Assembly: GCF_003023845.1 (NCBI RefSeq)
Contig: NZ_PYFT01000001.1
Location: 6,386,001-6,450,000 of the forward strand
Source: Adhaeribacter arboris
Lineage (GTDB): Bacteria > Bacteroidota > Bacteroidia > Cytophagales > Hymenobacteraceae
Direction: 5' to 3'
DNA length: 64,000 bases
Shown: positions 16,886-25,984 of the stretch, in pieces
How positions within the stretch are numbered: the first letter of the stretch is position 1
Layout: each line of letters begins with the position of its first letter
Translations under genes and position numbers: made by a program
Notes under the pieces: generated by a model
What the model was told of the DNA's origin: nothing
Databases searched by the model: none
Seen by the model: the letters and a program-made list of their open reading frames with translations, nothing else

Positions 16886-18106
16886 TTAATCTGCTTGGGC
16901 CATTTTTTCCAGCAGCTCGTCGAATGTAGTGAGCAGGTCCGAGAAATCGGTATATGGGTAAATTGAGGAACATTTTTTTTGAAATACTTCTTTGGGATCC
17001 AATTCCTGTAGATTTACTAATTGATCAAACGAATCATCGTGAAGGGCAATAGGTAGTTTCAGGCGAATTTGGCGGGTAAAAACACGTTCCAGGTGCGGTA
17101 AATTTTCTGTAATTCGGGTGAGTTGATAATCTAAGTCGGCAATAAAGTTTTCTGTTTCTACTTGTACTTCTACCCAAGCCGGGTACAAAGAATTGTCCTT
17201 GCCTAAAGTAGTCAAGCGGTGAACTATAGCTTCTAAATCTCCTTTTAAGCGGATAAGCTTACGGCAACAAGGTACCTCTATTTCGGTAAGGTTCATTAAT
17301 TGGCCCCCGGCAAAATCGAGCAGGAGCACTAATTTAGTATCTTCCACTTCGCTGAAAGAAAGCGGAATAGGAGAGCCGCTGTACCGGATATGCGGCATAT
17401 TATTTACTACTTGGGGCCGATGCAAGTGCCCTAAAGCAATATAATCGAATTCAGCCGGAAACTGGTCGCCGCAAATCTGCCCCAAATTACCTACGTGTAT
17501 TTCTTTTTCACTATCCGAAGCACTACTGCCCGCCGCGAATAAATGACCCATAGCTATAACAGGTATTTGCTGGGCTTTATAAGAAGCAATGTGACTCACT
17601 AATTGTTGGTAATGGGCACAAATTCCTTCTTTCAGGCGCGCTTCGCGCTCCGCATGGGTTTCGCCGGGTACGGAAAGGCGCACATCTTTATCCCGCAAAA
17701 AAGGAACTGCACATACTACTAATTCCGTTTCACCCGCTTCGTTTTTTATAGGGATAATTTGTTCGGTAAACTCAGCAGGAACGCCACCTACCACGTGAAC
17801 CCGAAAATATTTTAACAGAGCTTGGGGAGCATTTAGCGTCGCAACCGAATCGTGATTACCGCCAATTATAATTACTTCGCGGCAATTAGTCGTCTGTAAA
17901 GCCCACAAAAAGTCGTAATACTGTTTTAAAGCTGTATTAGAAGGTGAGCCGGTATCAAATACATCGCCGGCAATAAGTAATACATTCACTTGCTGGTCGC
18001 GGATAAAGGCGAGGAGCCAATCTAGAAAATGCTGGTGTTCGTCTGTTCGTTCGCATTGTTCCAGCCGTTTACCTAAATGCCAATCAGAAGTATGTAAAAT
18101 TTTCAT
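16886..18106 (-). CDS. sbcD: SbcD-type nuclease subunit
   Basis: This 406-residue calcineurin-like phosphoesterase opens with MKILHTSDWHLGK. The metal ligands are in DWH (8-10), GDVFD (about 47-51) and GNHDS; later histidines are in MGHL and LGHLHRPQ. Length and the C-terminal capping domain fit SbcD, the Mre11-like subunit that with SbcC cuts hairpin and blocked DNA ends. No sbcC is adjacent on either side: upstream is a response regulator, downstream the tRNA terminator. It must therefore find its partner elsewhere in the genome. Confidence 0.9.
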   Translation of the reverse strand: MKILHTSDWHLGKRLEQCERTDEHQHFLDWLLAFIRDQQVNVLLIAGDVFDTGSPSNTALKQYYDFLWALQTTNCREVIIIGGNHDSVATLNAPQALLKYFRVHVVGGVPAEFTEQIIPIKNEAGETELVVCAVPFLRDKDVRLSVPGETHAEREARLKEGICAHYQQLVSHIASYKAQQIPVIAMGHLFAAGSSASDSEKEIHVGNLGQICGDQFPAEFDYIALGHLHRPQVVNNMPHIRYSGSPIPLSFSEVEDTKLVLLLDFAGGQLMNLTEIEVPCCRKLIRLKGDLEAIVHRLTTLGKDNSLYPAWVEVQVETENFIADLDYQLTRITENLPHLERVFTRQIRLKLPIALHDDSFDQLVNLQELDPKEVFQKKCSSIYPYTDFSDLLTTFDELLEKMAQAD

Positions 18107-18251
18107 GCGCCCCTGGAGCTACCGTTTCTGATAATGAAGATACAACGAAAATATAATTTACCTCTCAACTTAAACGGAGTATATTCTACCAACACCTTTT
18201 TCTGCTTGCAAAAAGGAGCCCTATTACCCTACGCGTCTTAAGGAAAATTAC

Positions 18252-18665
18252 TTAATCTTCCGGAAAGTGCTTATATAAAATGTATTGTAAATTTTCTTCG
18301 GTAAGAGGTTTGCTCAGGTAAATTTCCACTTCAGCGTAACGTTGTAGTTGCTCAAAATCACGGGTGTTAGTAGAAGTAGTTAAAATAATTATGACGGAAT
18401 GGTTATTTTCATCTGCCACTTCCCGGAAAGCTTCTAAAAACTCAAAGCCGTTCATTACGGGCATATTTATATCTAAGAGAATTAACTCCGGAAAAGGGTG
18501 ATTGGCGGCTTTTTCTTGCTGCAAAAACTGTAAAGCTTCTTCGCCATTTAAAGTTACTTTAATGTTTCGGGTAACTTGCATTTCTTTTAACAGACGAGTG
18601 TTTAAGAAATTACTTATAGCATCATCATCAATCAGCAAAACCGAGTTCAGTACTGTCCGGGTCAT
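18252..18665 (-). CDS. Single-domain response regulator (Rcp/CheY-like)
   Basis: A 137-residue receiver alone: LLIDDDAIS at the N-terminus provides the acidic pocket, the phospho-acceptor Asp is in LILLDINMPVMNG, and the switch Thr and Lys are in ILTTST and YLSKPLTEE. Such Rcp-type regulators are common in Cytophagales and usually act with a sensor encoded elsewhere. It is about 145 bases upstream of sbcD on the same strand, but that spacing suggests a separate unit. No link to DNA repair is implied. Confidence 0.9.
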   Translation of the reverse strand: MTRTVLNSVLLIDDDAISNFLNTRLLKEMQVTRNIKVTLNGEEALQFLQQEKAANHPFPELILLDINMPVMNGFEFLEAFREVADENNHSVIIILTTSTNTRDFEQLQRYAEVEIYLSKPLTEENLQYILYKHFPED

Positions 18666-19122
18666 CGTGTAGCTTTTATAGACTAAGCCGAAAAATTAAC
18701 TTGTTCAATAGAATAAAGCAATAAACCTGGGAAATAGCTTCCAATCAATAGTATTCCAATTATGGTCTTAGGCTTAATTCTATTTAATGATTTATTTTTT
18801 TCGGCTAATTCAAGTAAATACGTTGTGGTAAAGGTAAAGGCACAATCTAGTTGTGCTGGTTATTTTATGATTAAAATTCGTTACAAAATATATTTATATA
18901 TTCTTGGAGATAGTGACTGTACGTTTTCGTGCCAAAAAAGCTGCAAAATAGGCCGGCAGATTAATTAAGCAAGTGAAAATTAGCAGAAAAATAATTTAAG
19001 ATACTTAGCGAAAGGTATAATTCGGAGCTACATCTAAAAATATTTTTTTTCTCTGACATGCATTTAAAACAAAAAGCACGACTAAAGTCATGCTTTTTGT
19101 TTTCAATAACGCGAAAATAGCA
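18666..19122. other. Intergenic region, terminator only
   Basis: The gap between the response regulator start and the malate dehydrogenase stop holds the mdh terminator and otherwise AT-rich sequence. A 68-codon plus-strand frame here has no protein-like features and was not accepted. Confidence 0.6.
19066..19103 (-). terminator. Terminator of mdh
   Basis: Arms of 13 bases (AAAACAAAAAGCA and its complement) plus a 3-bp inner extension after one mismatch form a long hairpin with a TAAA loop. On the minus strand it ends in a T run, 20 bases past the mdh stop. Confidence 0.8.
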
Positions 19123-20064
19123 TTACGATTTAGAAGCCGTCATACTATCTAATACTTCCATTACCTCGCGTACGTGCTTTTCAGAGTTGCGCAGTAAAGT
19201 CATTTCTTCGTCGTTCAGTTGTAATTCAATTACTTTTTCCACGCCTTTTTTACCTAATACTACCGGTACACCCAGGTAAGTGCCCGTAATACCATATTCG
19301 CCTTCCAGCTTAATGCAAACCGGGAAGATGCGTTTTTGATCCCGGGCAATGGCTTCTACCATTTGAGCTGCCGCGGAGCCAGGTGCATACCAGGCCGAGG
19401 TACCCATTAATTTTACCAGTTCGCCGCCCCCATTTTTAGTACGTTCAATAATAGCGTTTAAGGTAGCTTCCTCAATTAATTCGGTTACCGGAATACCGCC
19501 CACGGTTGTATAGCGCGGTAGGGGAACCATGGTATCGCCGTGACCACCTAGTAATACTGCCTGAATATCTTTAGGAGATACATTTAAAGCTTCGGCCAAG
19601 AAAGCCCGGTAACGGGCAGTATCTAAAATACCGGCCATTCCCATTACTTTGGTGCGAGGCAACTTAGCGGTTAAATGCGCCGCGTAAGTCATAACGTCTA
19701 ATGGGTTAGATACCACGATAATAATAGCATTCGGCGAGTGCTGAATGACATTTTCCGTAACTGATTGTACAATGCCGGCGTTAGTTGAAATTAAGTCATC
19801 GCGGGTCATGCCCGGTTTACGAGGTAAGCCAGAAGTAATTACCACAATATCCGAATCGGCAGTGCGGGAGTAATCATTCGTGACACCCACCGTACGGGTA
19901 TCGTACAGGTTTATGGGTGATTTTTGCCAAATGTCCAGCGCTTTACCTTCGGCAAAACCTTCTTTAATATCTACTAACACTACTTCATTGGCAATTTCGC
20001 GGTAAGCCAGCACATCGGCACAAGTAGCACCCACATTTCCGGCTCCTACAACAGTTACTTTCAT
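19123..20064 (-). CDS. mdh: Malate dehydrogenase
   Basis: The 313-residue NAD-dependent dehydrogenase starts with the nucleotide-binding motif VVGAGNVGAT, followed by VLVDIKEG, whose Asp selects NAD. The substrate loop reads GLPRKPGMTRDDL; an Arg at the second position of RKPGM, as in malate dehydrogenases, replaces the Gln of lactate dehydrogenases. The catalytic His is in LGGHGDTMVPL. It oxidises malate to oxaloacetate in the TCA cycle. Single-gene unit with its own terminator. Confidence 0.94.
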   Translation of the reverse strand: MKVTVVGAGNVGATCADVLAYREIANEVVLVDIKEGFAEGKALDIWQKSPINLYDTRTVGVTNDYSRTADSDIVVITSGLPRKPGMTRDDLISTNAGIVQSVTENVIQHSPNAIIIVVSNPLDVMTYAAHLTAKLPRTKVMGMAGILDTARYRAFLAEALNVSPKDIQAVLLGGHGDTMVPLPRYTTVGGIPVTELIEEATLNAIIERTKNGGGELVKLMGTSAWYAPGSAAAQMVEAIARDQKRIFPVCIKLEGEYGITGTYLGVPVVLGKKGVEKVIELQLNDEEMTLLRNSEKHVREVMEVLDSMTASKS

Positions 20065-20313
20065 GGTATAAACAGATTAAGATGGAACGGTTTAGATTTT
20101 AGAGGTCGTAAAATTATAAAAAAAGCGTAACGGAAAATGTTTTGTTAGATTTATTTCCGGGGAAAGTTTAGGTAAAATATAGTATTGTTTTATAAAATTG
20201 GATTGTCGAGTTTTATTTTTAGAAGAAAGGGAAATAATTTAATAGAAAAGAGTCACCAAAATGTTCGGCTTTATCCTTATACATTACCATTCTGTTAATC
20301 CTCAGATTAAACT

Positions 20314-21636
20314 TTACAATATTTTAATTTCCAGTACTTGTTCCGTTTTAGGAGTTACTTTAAACCGGTTGTCGAGCCGGTGGCCGATTACCCACATAAT
20401 GGAATTTGCCGATAAGAGCACTTTGATGGTAGATTTTAGATTTACCGGTATTTTCTCGTCAATTAAAAAATCACTGATTTTCTTTTTGCCATTCATTCCC
20501 AGTGGTACAAACCAATCACCTTCTTTCCAGGGGCGGATTTTTAACGGAAATTGCAACAATCCGGCATCCAGAGCCGCTAATTTTTTATTAGAGTTAATTT
20601 TATAATGAAGAGCAGGTACAGAGTTAAGCCTTAGATGCAATTCGGGCATTATCCATTCCGTTTGACCGGCTCCTAATTCATAGCTGCCAAAAGCTTCCGT
20701 ATCTTTAGAAGTAATTACCAGTTGGGCCCGGTCTTTCACCAGAGTATGCGTAGCGGATGAAAAGATTTTACCGGATTCTCCATTTAAAGCCGGTATAATC
20801 ATTTGGGTTACCTCAAAAGTAAACGCGTAGGGCTGTAACAACTCAAATAAAATTAATGGCAGCGCTTCGGTATCCGGCAAAGCAGCAATATTTAAGTAAG
20901 AGATTCCGTTTTCTGAGCGGAGAGCTTGTTCCCTGATTTTCTGAACATGGTCACGCACAATTATTTCGGCTGCATTAATTTTTGCCGCGGTTTGTTGCAT
21001 GGTGTGTTCCAGGTTAGGGTTGAGTTGCTTGAGTACCGGAATAACTTCGTGCCGGATTTTATTGCGCTGGTATAAGGTAGTTTCGTTCGAAGAATCTTCG
21101 CGCCAGATAAGTTGCTGGGCGGTTACATAATCGTAGATATCGTCTTTTTGCAGGCAAAGTAAGGGCCGGATGAGGGAGCCATTTTTAGGCGCAATGCCGT
21201 GTAAACCGGGTAAGCCCGTACCACGAGTAAGATTAAGTAAAATAGTTTCAACGGAATCGTTTTGGTGATGAGCAACGGCTATCAGGTCGTAACTATGTTG
21301 TTGGCGCAATTTCTCGAACCAGTTGTACCGTAAAGTACGAGCGGCCATTTGCGTAGAAATTTTTTCTTGGGTAGCAAAAGCTTTGGTATTAAACTGTTCA
21401 CTGAAAAAAGGAACATTATATTTTTTGGCCAGTTTTCTTACAAAAAGCTCATCGGCATCCGATTCTTCGGCCCGTAAGCCAAAATTACAATGCGCTATAG
21501 CAAAATTTACTTTTAATTCAGATAAGATATCGCATAATACTACAGAGTCTATTCCGCCGCTTACCGCTGCTATAATTTTTTGGTTGGAGGCAAAGAGCTG
21601 ATGTTGCTGCACAAAGGCTAAAACTTTCTGAACCAT
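20314..21636 (-). CDS. tilS: tRNA(Ile)-lysidine synthetase
   Basis: The 440-residue protein has the PP-loop signature AVSGGIDS near residues 23-30, the N-type ATP pyrophosphatase domain to about 215 (with AHCNFGLR, AHHQNDSVET, NLTRGTG and RPLL) and a C-terminal TilS domain with RPWKEGDWFVPLGM and KKISDFLIDEKIP. It converts C34 of tRNA-Ile(CAT) to lysidine so that it reads AUA; the enzyme is essential. It is divergent from the OstA-like gene, with only 48 bases between the starts. Confidence 0.95.
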   Translation of the reverse strand: MVQKVLAFVQQHQLFASNQKIIAAVSGGIDSVVLCDILSELKVNFAIAHCNFGLRAEESDADELFVRKLAKKYNVPFFSEQFNTKAFATQEKISTQMAARTLRYNWFEKLRQQHSYDLIAVAHHQNDSVETILLNLTRGTGLPGLHGIAPKNGSLIRPLLCLQKDDIYDYVTAQQLIWREDSSNETTLYQRNKIRHEVIPVLKQLNPNLEHTMQQTAAKINAAEIIVRDHVQKIREQALRSENGISYLNIAALPDTEALPLILFELLQPYAFTFEVTQMIIPALNGESGKIFSSATHTLVKDRAQLVITSKDTEAFGSYELGAGQTEWIMPELHLRLNSVPALHYKINSNKKLAALDAGLLQFPLKIRPWKEGDWFVPLGMNGKKKISDFLIDEKIPVNLKSTIKVLLSANSIMWVIGHRLDNRFKVTPKTEQVLEIKIL

Positions 21637-21684
21637 AAAAGACTAAAAGTAATTTTACTAATTTTGCGGCAATTATAATTTTGG

Positions 21685-23316
21685 ATGAAACACACAAAGA
21701 TATTTTATTCTCTTATCTTTCTCTTACTAACTTCCTTTTCTGTTTACGCGCAGCAGGAACAAATTCAATTAGTGGGTGCCGGTTCTTTACAGGGCGGAGT
21801 GAAAAATGGCGTACGGTTTAATCGGTTAATTTCAAATGTCCACTTAAAACAGAAAGAAACCGATTTGTACTGCGATTCCGCGCATCTATACCGCGAAACC
21901 AACACTGTAGAAGTTTTCAGCAACGTTCGGGTAACCCAAGGCACCTTAGTAATAACCAGTAACACGGCCGTTTACGATGGGAATAAGCGAAATGCTACTT
22001 TTCGGGGGAATGTAAACCTGCGCGACGAAAAAATGACCTTAACTACTCCTTCGTTGTTTTATGATATGGTGGCTAAAACGTCGCGGTACACTGAAGGAGG
22101 AACTATTCTGGAAGAAAGTAACACTCTTACGAGTCAGTTTGGCTATTACAATACCATTACCAAATTGCTGGCTTTTAAAGGAAATGTACATTTAATCAGT
22201 CCCGACGCCGATATAACCTCCGATACCCTGCAGTACAATACGCAAAGTAAGCTGGTTTTTTTTGTGGCGCCTACGCAAATTAAAAACGAAGATGGATTAC
22301 TAACCGCTAAAGGCGGAACGTACAATACGGTTACGAAAGAATCCATTTTTAGGGGTTCGCGGGTGGAAACTCCGGATTACCTCGTGGATGCGGATTACTC
22401 CGTTTATGATCGGGCGGCGCAATATTTATACGCTAGTGGCAAGGTTAAATTAACCTCGAAAGACCCGGATAATAAAACGGTTATCACCGGCCAAATTTTA
22501 CAAAGCTGGAAAAATATTGGTAAAACAAAGGTTTACGGAAGCCCGGTAATGCGATCATTGGTTTCAGAAGATACTTTATATGTGTCCGGGGATACCTTAA
22601 TTGCTATCAATCATGATAAAGTGGCGAAACAAAAAGATCCTAAGTTGAAAGATTTTATTTATGCGTATTACGATGTGCGCATCTATAAATCTGACTTACA
22701 GGGAAAATGTGACTCGCTTACGTATAGCGTGAACGATTCTATTATGTACCTGAACCGGAACCCGATTGTATGGAGCGAGAAAAGTCAATTAGTGGCCGAT
22801 AGTATGGAAATATTTATTCGCCGTAAAACTTTGGACCGGATGAACCTATATAGTAACGCGTTTATTATATCGGAAGATACGCTTCAAAATTTTAACCAGG
22901 TAAAAGGCCGGAATATGGAAGCTTTTTTTAAGGAAGGGAAGCTGGCTAAAGTAAATGTAAACGGAAACGGCGAGAGCATTTATTTTGCTTTAGAAGGAGA
23001 TACGGCAGTTACCGGAATGAACCGCAGCATTTCCAGTGATTTAGTTTTAAGATTTAAAGATAGTAAACTAAATACTGTATCCTTACTCACAAATGCGGAA
23101 GCTAGTTTTATTCCGCCCCACGAGCTAAAAGAGCCAGATAAACGCTTAAAAGGTTTTAGTTGGCGCATCGAAGAACAGCCCACCAAGGAAATGGTTTTAG
23201 CCAAGAGAACGCCCAAGCAGGCAACCCCTAAGCCAGAAAAAGCATCTGCCATAAAAACGGAACCAACCCGTAAGAAATCGCTGTTTAAAAAGAACCAAAA
23301 GCCGAACCTACAATAG
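21685..23316 (+). CDS. OstA/LptA-like periplasmic protein
   Basis: Signal peptide (about 1-22, ending SVYAQQ) followed by repeated beta-jellyroll-type units such as KETDLYCDSAHLY, VTQGTLVITSNTAVYDG, DEKMTLTTPSLFYD and DADITSDTLQYN, typical of the OstA-like N-terminal domain family. In Proteobacteria OstA/LptA proteins form the periplasmic bridge for LPS; the Bacteroidota form is longer (543 residues here) and its exact role in LPS transport is inferred. The C-terminal 60 residues are basic and low in complexity (KPEKASAIKTEPTRKKS). bamD follows by 78 bases, fitting an envelope-assembly neighbourhood. Confidence 0.85.
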   Translation: MKHTKIFYSLIFLLLTSFSVYAQQEQIQLVGAGSLQGGVKNGVRFNRLISNVHLKQKETDLYCDSAHLYRETNTVEVFSNVRVTQGTLVITSNTAVYDGNKRNATFRGNVNLRDEKMTLTTPSLFYDMVAKTSRYTEGGTILEESNTLTSQFGYYNTITKLLAFKGNVHLISPDADITSDTLQYNTQSKLVFFVAPTQIKNEDGLLTAKGGTYNTVTKESIFRGSRVETPDYLVDADYSVYDRAAQYLYASGKVKLTSKDPDNKTVITGQILQSWKNIGKTKVYGSPVMRSLVSEDTLYVSGDTLIAINHDKVAKQKDPKLKDFIYAYYDVRIYKSDLQGKCDSLTYSVNDSIMYLNRNPIVWSEKSQLVADSMEIFIRRKTLDRMNLYSNAFIISEDTLQNFNQVKGRNMEAFFKEGKLAKVNVNGNGESIYFALEGDTAVTGMNRSISSDLVLRFKDSKLNTVSLLTNAEASFIPPHELKEPDKRLKGFSWRIEEQPTKEMVLAKRTPKQATPKPEKASAIKTEPTRKKSLFKKNQKPNLQ

Positions 23317-23355
23317 AATTTTGCAAGTAAGCCGTTCTACTACCAGTTGAAACAG

Positions 23356-23387
23356 CTTGCATATAGGAACTAATTTTTCTAATTTTG
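23356..23387 (+). promoter_or_regulatory. Candidate promoter before bamD
   Basis: CTTG at 23356-23359 and TAATTTTG at 23380-23387 fit the Bacteroidota consensus (TTTG and TAnnTTTG), 20 bases apart. Transcription would begin almost at the bamD ATG at 23395, implying a leaderless or very short-leader mRNA. Visual call only. Confidence 0.35.
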
Positions 23388-23394
23388 TCCATCC

Positions 23395-24234
23395 ATGACT
23401 AGAATCTCATACATAGGAGTTATACTTGCCTTTTTTACGCTGGTATTAAGTGCCTGCAGCGATTACAACAAAATCCTGAAAAGCACCAGTGCTGAAAAAA
23501 AATACGAAGCTGCCTTAAAATATTATGAAAAGCAGGATTATTACCGGGCCAGTACTTTGCTGGAAGAGTTAATTCCGGTTTTAAAAGGAAGACCAGAGGC
23601 GGAGAAGGCCCAGTTTTATTTTGCTTACACCCAATTTTACCAGCGGTCTTATCCTTTAAGTGCGTTTCACTTTAAATCTTTTTACGATACGTACCCCCGT
23701 AGCGAATATGCCGAGGAGGCGCTTTTTATGCACGCTAAATCGTTGTACCGCGATTCTCCGACTTTTAATCTCGACCAAACCAGCACTTACACGGCCATTG
23801 AAGCTATTCAGGATTTCCTGAATCGGTATCCGGCCAGTAAAATGAAAGACGAAGCAGATAAAATGTACCAGGAACTTTCGGCGAAAGTAGAGCGGAAAGC
23901 TTTTGAAAGTGCCCGGATTTACGCCTCTATGCGTTACTACCAGGCAGCCGTTACCGCCTTTAATAATTTTCAGCGAAGTTTTCCTTCTTCTAATTATAAC
24001 GAAGAGGCTTTGTTCCTGAAATTGGAAGCTCAATATAATTTGGCTGAGCGCAGTGTAACAGAAAAACAGCGCGAACGTTATTTCGAAGCAGTAGCTTTTT
24101 ATCAGGATTTAGTAGATAAATACCCCAAAAGCAAATACCTGAAAGACGCCGAAAACTTCTATGATAAAAGCGTTAAACAACTGGAAAGACTAAAAGAATC
24201 TCCTGCTAAAGCAGCTAATACAGCTAGTAAATAG
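23395..24234 (+). CDS. bamD: Outer-membrane assembly lipoprotein BamD
   Basis: A lipoprotein signal ends in the lipobox LSAC (C20), then tetratricopeptide-type helices run through the protein: EKKYEAALKYYEKQDYYRA, KAQFYFAYTQFYQRSYPLSA, and FLNRYPASKMKDEADKMYQEL. The 279-residue length and the DYNKILKS start of the mature protein match Bacteroidota BamD, the lipoprotein partner of BamA in outer-membrane protein insertion. It is first in the run bamD-rpoZ-coaC-coaB-porD-recN, an order common in this phylum. Confidence 0.92.
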   Translation: MTRISYIGVILAFFTLVLSACSDYNKILKSTSAEKKYEAALKYYEKQDYYRASTLLEELIPVLKGRPEAEKAQFYFAYTQFYQRSYPLSAFHFKSFYDTYPRSEYAEEALFMHAKSLYRDSPTFNLDQTSTYTAIEAIQDFLNRYPASKMKDEADKMYQELSAKVERKAFESARIYASMRYYQAAVTAFNNFQRSFPSSNYNEEALFLKLEAQYNLAERSVTEKQRERYFEAVAFYQDLVDKYPKSKYLKDAENFYDKSVKQLERLKESPAKAANTASK

Positions 24235-24384
24235 GTATTAGGTCTTATGTTATTTAGTAGTACGTTTTACGTTAGCTGCTTATAAACCGTTAATTAAGAA
24301 GTAAATAGAATAAATTTTATAATAATTGAGTTAGCTAGGTTGATAGAATGTAATAATACAAATGGTGCTTTAATTGATTTTTAC

Positions 24385-24435
24385 CCAACTTGTAACCTAT
24401 AACTTGCAACTTTTCAACCTTTTAACCTTACAACA
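24385..24435 (+). repeat. Dispersed TAACTTGCAAC-type repeat before rpoZ
   Basis: The stretch contains the words GTAACCTATAACTTGCAAC and TTTTCAACCTTTTAACC. Close variants occur at 26885-26940, 27107-27140, 30555-30597 and 41730-41798, always in gaps between genes and often just before a start codon. Confidence 0.55.
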
Positions 24436-24448
24436 ATAAACTAAATAT

Positions 24449-24772
24449 ATGGCAGTATCATCATCCATTATTACCCGCAATATGGCCGATTTCGCCAACG
24501 AAACGGGTAACGTATACGAATCAGTAGCAATTATCTCAAAAAGAGCAAACCAGATTTCGGTTAAAATTAAAGAAGAGTTAAACTCTAAATTAGCCGAATT
24601 TGCTACTACCGTTGATAACTTAGAAGAAATTTTTGAAAACCGCGAGCAAATAGAAATTTCTAAGTACTACGAGCGGATGCCAAAACCTACTAACCTGGCC
24701 ATCGAAGAATTCTTGGAAGGTAAAGTGTTTTTCCGTCGGCCAGATATGGAAGAAGAAACTTCTGGTTTATAA
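24449..24772 (+). CDS. rpoZ: RNA polymerase omega subunit, Bacteroidota type
   Basis: The 107-residue protein contains TGNVYESVAIISKRANQI, the omega signature in which the subunit clamps the beta-prime C-terminus; this phylum's form has a longer C-terminus than the E. coli one (KPTNLAIEEFLEGKVFF). The position directly before the coenzyme A gene pair (8-base gap) is the usual synteny in Bacteroidota and parallels rpoZ location near core genes elsewhere. Confidence 0.9.
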   Translation: MAVSSSIITRNMADFANETGNVYESVAIISKRANQISVKIKEELNSKLAEFATTVDNLEEIFENREQIEISKYYERMPKPTNLAIEEFLEGKVFFRRPDMEEETSGL

Positions 24773-24780
24773 AAAGCTGC

Positions 24781-25341
24781 ATGCTGCGGCATAAGAAAAT
24801 TATTTTAGGAGTATGCGGGAGTATTGCGGCTTACAAAGCAGCGCTACTCACGCGTTTATTAGTAAAAGCAGAAGCGGAAGTACAAATAATACTTACGGCT
24901 TCTGCTTCTGCTTTTATTACGCCTTTAACTTTAGCTACGCTTTCGAAGCGCCCGGTTCTTACTAATTTTGTGCAGGACGAGTCCAGCGGACAATGGACAA
25001 ACCACGTAGCTTTGGGTTTGTGGGCCGATGCCTTGCTGGTAGCACCAGCCAGTGCCAATACCATTGCCAAAGCAGCTAACGGATTTTGTGACAACTTACT
25101 TACCGCCACTTATCTTTCCGCGCGCTGTCCGGTATTCTGGGCGCCGGCAATGGATTTAGATATGTATGCCCATCCGGCAGTACAAAGTAATTTTGCAAAG
25201 CTCCGTTCCTATGGAAATACCATAATTGAAGCCAGTTACGGCGAGTTAGCCAGCGGATTAGAAGGGCAGGGACGACTAGCTGAGCCGGAAGAAATACTCG
25301 AAGTTCTCCAAAAACATTTTGAAGTCAGTGCCATTGCTTAA
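24781..25341 (+). CDS. coaC: Phosphopantothenoylcysteine decarboxylase (CoaC half of a split coaBC)
   Basis: The 186 residues form a complete flavodoxin-like HFCD domain: GVCGSIAAYKA at the start for FMN binding, the active-site His in TNHVALGLWAD, the ASANTIAKAANG motif, and the PAMDLDMY loop (usually PAMNxxMW/Y). It decarboxylates 4-phosphopantothenoylcysteine to 4-phosphopantetheine. In most bacteria, including most Bacteroidota, it is fused to the ligase domain as CoaBC. Here the frame ends just after the usual linker (KHFEVSAIA) while the ligase continues in the +1 frame. Both halves look intact, so two separate proteins could work. Start ATG is 8 bases after rpoZ. Confidence 0.88.
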   Translation: MLRHKKIILGVCGSIAAYKAALLTRLLVKAEAEVQIILTASASAFITPLTLATLSKRPVLTNFVQDESSGQWTNHVALGLWADALLVAPASANTIAKAANGFCDNLLTATYLSARCPVFWAPAMDLDMYAHPAVQSNFAKLRSYGNTIIEASYGELASGLEGQGRLAEPEEILEVLQKHFEVSAIA

Positions 25342-25984
25342 AGGTAAAACTGTTCTGCTTACGGCCGGTCCTACCCAGGAAGCGCTCGATCCGGTCCGTT
25401 ATATCAGCAATCATTCTACGGGTAAAATGGGCTACGCTTTAGCCGAGTGTTTAGCGGAAGAAGGAGCAATAGTGTATTTAGTATCTGGTCCAACTGCTTT
25501 AAAGGCACATCATCCCCTTATAAAAACTTTTCCGGTAATCTCCGCCGAACAAATGTACCAGCAATGCCGACAATTGGCCGAACAGGCAACTATTTGGGTA
25601 TTTGCCGCCGCCGTGGCCGATTACCGTCCGAAAAAACCATCTCTTAGTAAAATAAAAAAAAACGAAGATATTTTAACAATTGAGATGGTAAAAAACGTTG
25701 ATATAGCAGCTACCTTGGGTCAAACCAAAAAACCAAATCAGCTTTCGGTGGGTTTTGCCCTGGAAACGGACCAGGAAATAGAAAATGCCCGAGCCAAGCT
25801 GGTAAAGAAAAATTTTGATTTAGTTATTCTTAATTCTCTGAACGATTCGGGCGCCGGCTTTCAGCACGATACGAATAAGATTTCGATCATCGAAAAAAAT
25901 AAAATTACTAAATTTGAGTTAAAGCCGAAAAACGAAGTAGCCCGCGATATTGTACGATTTATAAGTGAAAAAATACATGCTTAA
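25319..25984 (+). CDS. coaB: Phosphopantothenate-cysteine ligase (CoaB half of a split coaBC)
   Basis: The frame opens at TTG 25319 (or GTG 25328) and overlaps the end of coaC by 23 bases. It has LLTAGPTQEALDPVRYISNH, STGKMG, the FAAAVADYRP loop, VKNVDI and the FALETD segment, i.e. the complete ligase domain of about 220 residues. It adds cysteine to 4-phosphopantothenate with CTP. The start is not supported by a Shine-Dalgarno sequence; expression probably depends on coupling to coaC or on frameshifting. Removing one T from the TTTT at about 25317-25320 would restore a single CoaBC frame. Confidence 0.85.
   Translation: MKSVPLLKGKTVLLTAGPTQEALDPVRYISNHSTGKMGYALAECLAEEGAIVYLVSGPTALKAHHPLIKTFPVISAEQMYQQCRQLAEQATIWVFAAAVADYRPKKPSLSKIKKNEDILTIEMVKNVDIAATLGQTKKPNQLSVGFALETDQEIENARAKLVKKNFDLVILNSLNDSGAGFQHDTNKISIIEKNKITKFELKPKNEVARDIVRFISEKIHA

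Noticed and set aside
16886-18665. sbcD and the upstream response regulator as one functional operon
   Set aside because: About 145 bases separate them and no functional tie is known.
18762-18968. Plus-strand frame of 68 codons
   Set aside because: AT-rich, no family features, no start support, and not adjacent to a related gene.
25290-25345. Programmed frameshift site in coaBC
   Set aside because: The AAAAAC and TTTT runs are short and out of the right phase for a classical -1 slippery heptamer; a +1 shift would be needed and no stimulator structure is seen.
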